Source of the DNA: Vombatus ursinus
Lineage: Eukaryota; Chordata; Mammalia; Diprotodontia; Vombatidae
Direction of reading: 5' to 3'
Length of the DNA stretch: 64,000 bases
Assembly (NCBI RefSeq): GCF_900497805.2
Contig: NW_020954610.1
Location: forward strand, 32,703,401-32,767,400
Shown here: one piece after another, positions 57,445 to 64,000 of the stretch
Numbering within the stretch: position 1 is the first letter of the stretch
Layout of the letters: every line of letters begins with the position of its first letter
Notes under the pieces: model-generated
The model's input: only the letters and a program-made list of their open reading frames with translations
Databases searched by the model: none
Told to the model about the DNA's origin: nothing
Program-made: the position numbers and the translations under genes

Positions 57445-58739
57445 GGCATATAACAACATCTCACACGTATACCAAGATAAGGTCAAAATGGATGAATTAT
57501 TTAGACATGAAGGGTAATATAATAAGTAAATTAGGGGAACATGGAAATATATACTTGTCAGATCTACGGATCAGGGAACACTTTATGACCAAACAAGAGA
57601 CAGAGAAGCTCACAGGAAGTAAAATGGACAAGTTTGATTACATGAAATTGAAAAGCTTTTGCAGAAACAAAACTAATGCAGCAAAATTAGAAGTAAAGCA
57701 GAAAACTGGAGGGGGAATTTTTCAGCAAGTTTCTCTGATAGAGACCTCATTTATCAAATATATGGGGAACTGAGCTAAATTTATAAAAATAAAAGCCATT
57801 CCCCAGTTGATAAATGGTCAAAGGATATGAACAGGCAACTACTAATTAGAGAATTGTAAATTAAAATAACATTAAAGTACCACCTCACACCAATCAGATT
57901 GTCTAACATGACAGAAAAAGAAAATCGTAAATGTTGGTGGAGACATGAAAAAAGGGGACATTCATACATTATTGGCAGAGTTGTAAATTAGTCCAACCAT
58001 TCAGAACTATGCCCAAAAGGCTATAAAACTGCATACTTTTAAACCCAGAAATACAATTACTATGTTGGTATCTCAAAGATATTAAAGTAAGGGGGTAAGG
58101 ACACAAATATTTATAGCAGTTCCTTTTGTGGTGGCAAAGAATTAGAAATTTACTGGAGGCTTATCAATTGGGAAATGGTAAAAGAAGTTATGGTATATGA
58201 TTGTGATGAAATATTATTGTGCTTTAAAATGATGAGCAAGATGGTTTCAGAAAAACCTTGGAAAACTTAAAGGAACTGATGCAAAGGGAAGTGAGCAGAA
58301 CAAGAAGCACATTGTACACAGTAATAGCAATATTGTAGAGATGATCAGTTGTGAAAGACTTAGTTACTCTTATCAAGACAATCATCCAAGACAATTCCAA
58401 AGACCTATGATGAAAAATGCTATCTATCTCTGGAGAGAGAATTAATGAACTCTTAATGTAGATCAAGGTATTTTACTTTATTTTTCTTGGTTTTTAAGCT
58501 GTTTTCTTCTGCAACGTGACCAATGTGGAAATATATTTGCCTGACTTCATATGGATAATTGAAATAAAATTGCTTGCTTTCTCAAGGAAAGGGGGAAAGG
58601 GAGAGGAAAACAATTTGGAATTCAAAATTTTTGAAAATGAAGTATTTAAAATTTACAAATAACTGGGAAATATTTAATGAAATAAAGTATATTAAAACAA
58701 AAATAATTACAAATATACAAAATAAGTGCAAAGTTATTA

Positions 58740-59395
58740 TATAAGCCAGGTAGAGTCAAAACAAAAAAAAAACCACTATATAAAACTGTCTTCAGTGAAA
58801 ATTGATGTAAAAAAATAAATAAAATATTAGCAAAAAAGCCAAAACAAAATATCACAAAAATTTTAATTATAACCTAGTTAGATATATAATAGAAATATAG
58901 AATTTGCTAAATACTGGGAAAACTAAAAATTTTATTAATCAAATTAAGAATGAAATCAATAAAATCATATGATTTTGTCAATAGATATGGAAAAAAACTT
59001 TTGACAAAATAGAACACTCATTTCTTTTTTAAAAAAGCATAGGGATGGGGGCAGCTAGGTGGTGCAGTGGATATACTGACCCTGGAATCAGTAGGACCTG
59101 AGTTCAAATCCAGCCTCAGAAACATAACACTCACTAGCTGTGTGACTCTGAGCAAGTCACTTAACCCCAACTGCTTTGCCAAAAAAAAAATTAAGGATAA
59201 ATTAACCTTTCCTTAAAATGATAAATAATGCATATCTGAAACCATGTACTGTTATTATATGCAGTGGAAATAAACTAAAATCTTTTGCAGTATAACAGGC
59301 ATGAAACAAGGATGTCCATTGCCACTGCTTTTAGTAATATAAATGCTAACAACAGCAGTAAGAGATCAAAATGAAAACAGTAACAATGAACTGGT
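58740..59395 (+). mobile_element. L1 reverse-transcriptase fragment
   Basis: KPGRVKTKK at 58745 ('LIPKPGRDTTKKEN'), then 'VKIDVK..NKILAKK', SIDMEKNF ('SIDAEKAFDKIQ') near 58985. After the SINE comes TGMKQGCPLPLLLVI at about 59295 ('GTRQGCPLSPLLFNI'). It has several breaks and is cut off at 59395 inside the palm domain, before the FADD site. Confidence 0.75.
59047..59190 (+). mobile_element. tRNA-SINE (WSINE/SINE1 type)
   Basis: GGGGCAGCTAGGTGGTGCAG, AATCAGTAGGACCTGAGTTC, CACTAGCTGTGTGACTCTGA, tail AACTGCTTTGCCAAAAAAAA. Inserted in the L1 reverse-transcriptase piece. A target duplication is not clear. Confidence 0.93.
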
Positions 59396-60845
59396 TACCT
59401 GCTGAAAGAAATTCCAAAACAAAAACTTCCTGGAACCCCATAGCCAAAATCTAGAATTTCCATGTAAAAGACAAAAATACTGCAAGAAAAATAATCAAGC
59501 ACTGAGGAACCATAGTCAGAATCACATAAGATTTAGCAGCTCAAATTTAATAGGAATAGAGAGCTTGAAATCTAATATTCCAAAAGGGGAAAAAATAAGC
59601 TTATAACAATAAATAACTTGCCCAACAAAACTAAAAATACAATAGCTAAGCAAAATTTTAGAAATGCAACACAGCAGACAACAGAAAAATGAAAGATATA
59701 TTCAAGCAAAGAAATGCAGGAGTCTCAACAAAGATCATGTGTTTACACTGTAATAGGAGAGATTAATATATCTCAGAACCCTAACATAAACAAGAATAAT
59801 GGAGGGAATTTAATAAGGCAGAGAGGCTGGAAGTGGTTTTGTTATGTTGTGGTCACCTTAAAAGAAGAAAGGAAGATCTTGTGTAGAATTTATTATGTAA
59901 AAAAGTAGGGATAGAAATCATGATCTCAGACAAAGTTAAAGTTAAAATCAGATTTAATCAAAAGAGAAAAATAAGGAAACTATGTTATGTGTCAGCCATA
60001 TTAATCAATAGCTTTATACCATATAAAATAACAAAAGAGTATTTAAAAAATCATGAATATACTTGCCAAAACAGGCAAAAGAACTATGCAAATATAAATA
60101 CAAAACACCTTCTATAAAAGTTAGATCTAAATAATTGAAGTAATATTTGTTGTACTTGGGTAGGTAAAGCTAATATTAAAAAAAATGATGATTTTATCTA
60201 ACTAATCTATTTATATAATGCCATCTCAATTAAATTACTAAAAAAATCTTACTGGATCAGAAAAAAATATTAACAGGGTTCATTTGGAAGAGTAGAGGTT
60301 CAGGAACTTCAAGGACTCCAGGGGGTAAAGTAAAGGAATTAGATACAGTAGTATCAGACCTTAAATCATATTATAAGGTAAGAGCAGTGTTGAAGTGTAA
60401 AATAGATAATATTGATTATTTTAAATTAAAATTTTCCTGTATAAATAAAACCTAGGTAGCCAAGAATAGAGAGAATGCAGAAAATTTGGGGAAAACTCTC
60501 ATAGATAATCTCCTATATAGAATGTAATTGGGTTGGAATATTATTGTGGAGTAGGAAATGGTGAGCTGGTGGATTTAGAAAAATATGGAAAAGACTTGGA
60601 CTTATGAAGGAAGATGCTATTCACTTTCACAGAAACAGATGACAAGTGGAAATAAGCATAATATAATCTTGTGTAAATATGTTTTAGTGTATATGTGCAT
60701 ATATGTATGTTTATGGATATCTATGTATGTTTATGTATAAATATGTGTGTATACATATGTGTGTATGCACTTTATTGTAGCCTTCTGGTGTGGAAGAAGG
60801 GAGAAAGGGGGAAAATAAAGTAAAAAGTGCACAGCAGAGAACAAA
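59396..60845 (+). mobile_element. L1 fragment: ORF1 C-terminus, endonuclease piece, ORF2 end, 3' UTR
   Basis: 59396-59690 matches the ORF1 C-terminal half (GAAATTCCAAAACAAAAACT; 'ataagatttagcagctc'). 59905-60120 matches the endonuclease start of ORF2 ('gatctcagacaaagttaaagttaaaatcag'). 60125-60850 matches the ORF2 C-terminus and 3' UTR with large deletions. TATG/TGTG repeats occur at 60690-60775. Confidence 0.6.
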
Positions 60846-60859
60846 AGAAATCATACAAG

Positions 60860-61030
60860 GGAGCAAAGATGGACAGCTTTGAAATTAATGTATCATATTC
60901 ATTATATACATTTTCTTGAAATGGAAATTCATTGCTTTATAGTTAATCCTCTCATGTTCTAATGTGTACACGACCATATTTTTTCCTTTTTTCTCTTATT
61001 TTGTTTTTAAGTTTAAAATAAATTTAAAAC
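60860..61030 (+). mobile_element. Old LINE 3' end, probably L1-related
   Basis: 'tagttaatcctctcatgttctaatgtgtacac', then TTTAAGTTTAAAATAAATTT and an A-rich tail. This is a different 3' UTR from the other L1 copies here; family uncertain. Confidence 0.4.
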
Positions 61031-63905
61031 TTAAAAAATAAAAAAAGAAGAAAGGAAATGGGCAAAAAAAAAGAGAATAGGGACATAAGATGAGGGAAAC
61101 TAAGGGAAGTTATATTACATAATAAAGGTGAGTGAGTAGAAGAATACACAAACAAGGAGAAGGGGATGGAAATGACCATCATTTTCATCTGAATTGGACA
61201 AAAAAATGATAGGATACCAACAGAGACTTGGTCACAGAAATGCATTTCACTCAGAAAAACAGGAAGGAATTGGGAGAGAAGGTAATTAGAGATAGAGAGT
61301 AAATTTAGAGAGGGATTAGTTACAAGCAGACAAACAACTTTAACCTCAAAGAATTGGTCACAAAGAGGAATTTCAATAAAAAGGATTAAAAACCTGTGAT
61401 TGGGCTCTTCACGAAGGAAAAAAGAGAGGTGTAGGGAAGTAGAAATAGGTTGTATCAAGTATAGAGAAGTTGTTCTGAGCACACTTGTCACTAACCACCA
61501 ACTTCTTTGTAAAGAGGGATCAGGAAACAAACACATGAAGCAATATAAAAGAAGAAGGAAGAGGAAAATGCACAGTGAATAATCATAACTATGAAGGTGA
61601 ATGGAATAAACTTACCTCTAAAATCAAAGAGGAGAATAGAATTAATTACAAAACAGAAATCAACAATGTGTTGCTTATAAGAAAAAAACCTTTGAATATA
61701 AAAATTCAAATAGAATTAAAAGAGGATTTGAAGGAAAATCTATAATGCTTCACCTGAAATCAAAATGGTAAGGGTAGCAATCATGATCTCAGACAAGGTA
61801 ACAGCAAAAAAAAAAAAAAAAGTGATTAAAGGAGATAAATAAGGAAGTTGCATTATGGTAACAATATCATTGCTTAAGATATATGCTCTGAATGGTATAG
61901 CATCTAAATACTTAAAGGAAAAAAACTAAACAATTTTCATGGAGAAATACACAGTGAACCTATAGTAGTAGAAACTTTCAATGTGTATCCAATTCTGACT
62001 AGACAAAAGTAACAAAAATGACTAGAATTTTTTAATACATATGATAGCCTTCTGATGATTGGTGAATATGAACACAATTACAAAACATTTTTCACACATA
62101 TAAAGCCAGATCTAAATAATCGGAAAAATGTCAGTTGCTCATCAGTAGGTTGAGCTAATATAATAAAAATGACAATTCTACTTAAATTAATTTACTTATT
62201 CAATGCCATACCAATCAAACTCCCAAAAATTATTTTATAGAACTAGGGGAAAAAATAATAAAATTCGTCTGGAGAACGAAAAGTTCAGCATATCAAGATT
62301 ACTAATTAAAAAATGCAAGAGAATGTGACCTAGCTGTACCAGATCTACAACTGTATTATAAAACAGTAATCATGAAAACTACTTGGTACTGGCTAAGAAA
62401 CAAAGTGGTGGATCAGTGGAATGGGTTAGGTACACAAGACACAGTAGTTAATGATTATAATAATCTACTGTTTGATAAACGCAGACTCCAGCTTCTGTGA
62501 TCAAAACTCACTATTTAACAAAAACTGCTGGGAAAACTGGAAAACAGTAGAAACTAGGTATAGACCAACATCTTACACTGTATACTAAGATAAGGTCAAA
62601 ATGGGTACATAATTTAGACATAAAGGGTGAAACTATAAGCAAATTTGGAGAGCAAGGAATAGTATACCTGTCAGATCTATGGAGAAGGGAATAATTTCTG
62701 ACCAAACAAGAAAACATTTGAAATGCAAAATGGATAATTTTGATTACTTTAAATTAAAAAGATTTTGCACAAACCAAGCCAATGCAACCAAGATTATAAA
62801 GGAAGTAGAAAGCTGGGAAATAATTTTTACAACCAGTGTCTCTGATAAAGGCCTCATTAGTCAAATATATAGAGAACTGAGTCAAATCTATAAGAATACA
62901 AGTCATACTCCAATTGATAAAAGGTCAAAGGATATGAAAGTGCAGTTTTCAGATGAAAAAATTAAAGCTATCTATAGTCATATGAAAAAATGCTCTAAAT
63001 CATTGTTGATTAGAGAAATGCAAATTAAAACAAGTCTGAGGTACCATACATCACACGTATCAGATTGGCTAACATGAAAAAACAGGAAAATGATAAATAT
63101 TGGAAAAGATGTGGGAAAAAATGGAACACTAATGCATTGTTGGTAGAGTTGTGAATTGATCCAATCATTCTGGAGAATAATTTGGAACTATGCCCAATGG
63201 TCTGTAAAACTGCATATATACTCTTTGATCCAGCAATACCACTCACTACTAAGTCTGTATCCCAAAGAGATCATAAAAAAAGGGAAAGGATACACATGTA
63301 CAAAATATTTACTGCAGTTTTTTTTGTGGTGGCCAAGAATTAGAAACTGAGGGGATGCCCATCAATTGAGGAATGACTGAATAAGTTGTGGTATATAAAT
63401 ATAATAGAATACTATTATTTCATAAGAAATGGTGAACAGGTGGACTTCAGAAAAACCTGGAAAGACTTTCATAAACTGCTGCTGAGTGGTGTGAGCAGAA
63501 CCAGGAGAACACTGTACATGATAAGAGCAATGTTGTACAATGACTGACTTTGTTAGACTTAACTTTTCTGAGCAATGCAATGATCTAAGACAATTCTGAA
63601 AGACGCATGATGGAAAATGCTATCCATATCCAGAGGAAAAATTATAGAGTTTGAATGCAGATAGAAGCATACTATTTTCTCTTCTTTTGTTGTGGTTTTT
63701 TGTGTTTTCTTCATCATGGTTTTTCCCTTAGGTTCTGATTCTTCTTTACAACATGTGTTATGTGAAAATATATTTAATGTTTAGCCTATATCAGATTGCA
63801 TGCTGTCTCAGGAAATAGGGAGTAGACAGGGGGTGGAAAATTTAGAACTCAAAATCTTATAAAAGCAAATGTTGAAAACTAAAAATAAATAAATAAATGT
63901 TTTTT
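61031..63905 (+). mobile_element. L1 element G with internal deletions
   Basis: 61040-61640 resembles the purine-rich ORF1-ORF2 spacer. 61735-62060 is an endonuclease piece ('agcaatcatgatctcagacaagg', GCTCTGAATGGTATAGCATC). From 62080 it follows the ORF2 C-terminal third. The frame at 62679-63077 has KCKMDNFDYFKLKRFC, SDKGLISQIYRELSQIYK, KKCSKSLLIREMQIKTSLRY, the highly conserved L1 end, and 63080-63905 completes ORF2 and the 3' UTR with tail AATAAATAAATAAATG. The reverse transcriptase is missing. Confidence 0.85.
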
Positions 63906-64000
63906 TAAAGAAGCGTACTATTATCAGCTGTTCACAACAGGTTTCCCAAAACTGAGCATACATTTTAACATTAAAAACCTCACAAACAAATGCAGAAGAG
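63906..64000. other. Window edge, unassigned
   Basis: Short flank of the L1 3' end. Contains AACATTAAAAACCTCACAAA, which weakly resembles the L1 endonuclease segment; too short to call. Confidence 0.3.

Larger units (their letters stand above)
56585..58705 (+). mobile_element. L1 element F, ORF2 C-terminus and 3' UTR
   Basis: Starts near TTAAAACACTTCACACAAAT and runs through GGCTGAGTTAATATACTAAA, then 57492-57773 with KQETEKLTGSKMDKFDYMKL and KSFCRNKTNAAKL ('KLKSFCTAKET' region), the last ORF2 part with a small deletion near 57840, and the 3' UTR (CCAATGTGGAAATATATTTG). It is interrupted by a MITE at 57009 and a MAR1 at 57194. Several stops and shifts. Confidence 0.85.

Noticed and set aside
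61024-61536. 170-codon minus-strand frame with hydrophobic runs
   Set aside because: Antisense of the purine-rich L1 spacer. The membrane-like appearance is a result of poly-pyrimidine sequence.
1-64000. CRISPR arrays, operons, prophage or other prokaryotic systems
   Set aside because: No regularly spaced repeats, no dense coding and no ribosome-binding patterns. The repeat content is mammalian throughout.
1-64000. Canonical tRNA or other small RNA genes
   Set aside because: tRNA-like box A/B segments are present but all lie in SINE heads followed by SINE bodies; no stand-alone cloverleaf was recognised.

Overview
The window looks like gene-free nuclear DNA from a marsupial (metatherian). 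It is AT-rich and made mostly of transposable elements in layers of different age. The assignment rests on the repeat types. There are tRNA-derived SINEs with a GGGGCAGCTAGGTGG head, MAR1-type SINEs whose tail matches an RTE LINE, and L1/half-L1 elements whose 5' end reads GGGGGGCAGAGCCAAGATGG. Old L2, MIR/CORE-SINE and CR1 relics also occur. I cannot choose between an Australian and an American marsupial. No host protein-coding exon, tRNA, rRNA or CRISPR is supported; open reading frames above 60 codons are LINE fragments, simple repeats or chance.

Layout. 0-2.5 kb is unique. 2.5-6.8 kb holds a CORE-SINE, a CR1 reverse-transcriptase relic and a 3 kb antisense L1. 7-16.5 kb carries scattered MAR1, MIR, L2 and SINE copies, a 415 bp L1 mini-element and a three-deep nest (L2, SINE, hAT-like MITE). 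18.5-19.9 kb has a CORE-SINE, a TTTCC repeat and an RTE LINE in two opposed pieces. 20.1-31.7 kb is a half-L1 (HAL1-like) cluster: one plus-strand copy at 20.1 kb, one minus-strand copy (28.0-31.7 kb), and between them an ORF1-only copy bounded by a 10 bp target duplication. 31.7-35.7 kb is mostly unique. 35.7-39.3 kb is a decayed L1 plus a Tigger DNA transposon. 39.7-42.7 kb is a long antisense L2-type LINE. 42.9-46.9 kb is an L1 split by about 890 bp of foreign sequence. 46.9-55.8 kb is mainly unique, with MIR and L2 pieces, a possible solo LTR, an RTE end inside a MAR1 SINE, and a candidate conserved non-coding stretch near 54.3 kb. 56.6-63.9 kb is a run of L1 fragments.

How the parts relate. 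The L1 copies presumably supplied the retrotransposition machinery for the ORF2-deleted half-L1s and probably for the poly(A)-tailed SINEs. The RTE LINE is the likely partner of MAR1, because their 3' ends share sequence. Three elements (20.1, 25.1 and 28.0 kb) lack most or all of ORF2. Two of them share the same deletion join, which points to a transposing non-autonomous lineage rather than random decay. I found no convincing new functional system. The most useful leads are that half-L1 lineage, an ORF1-only copy with a doubled chimeric 3' end, a 5'+3' L1 mini-element, and the TCGCGAGA-bearing non-repeat block near 54.3 kb.
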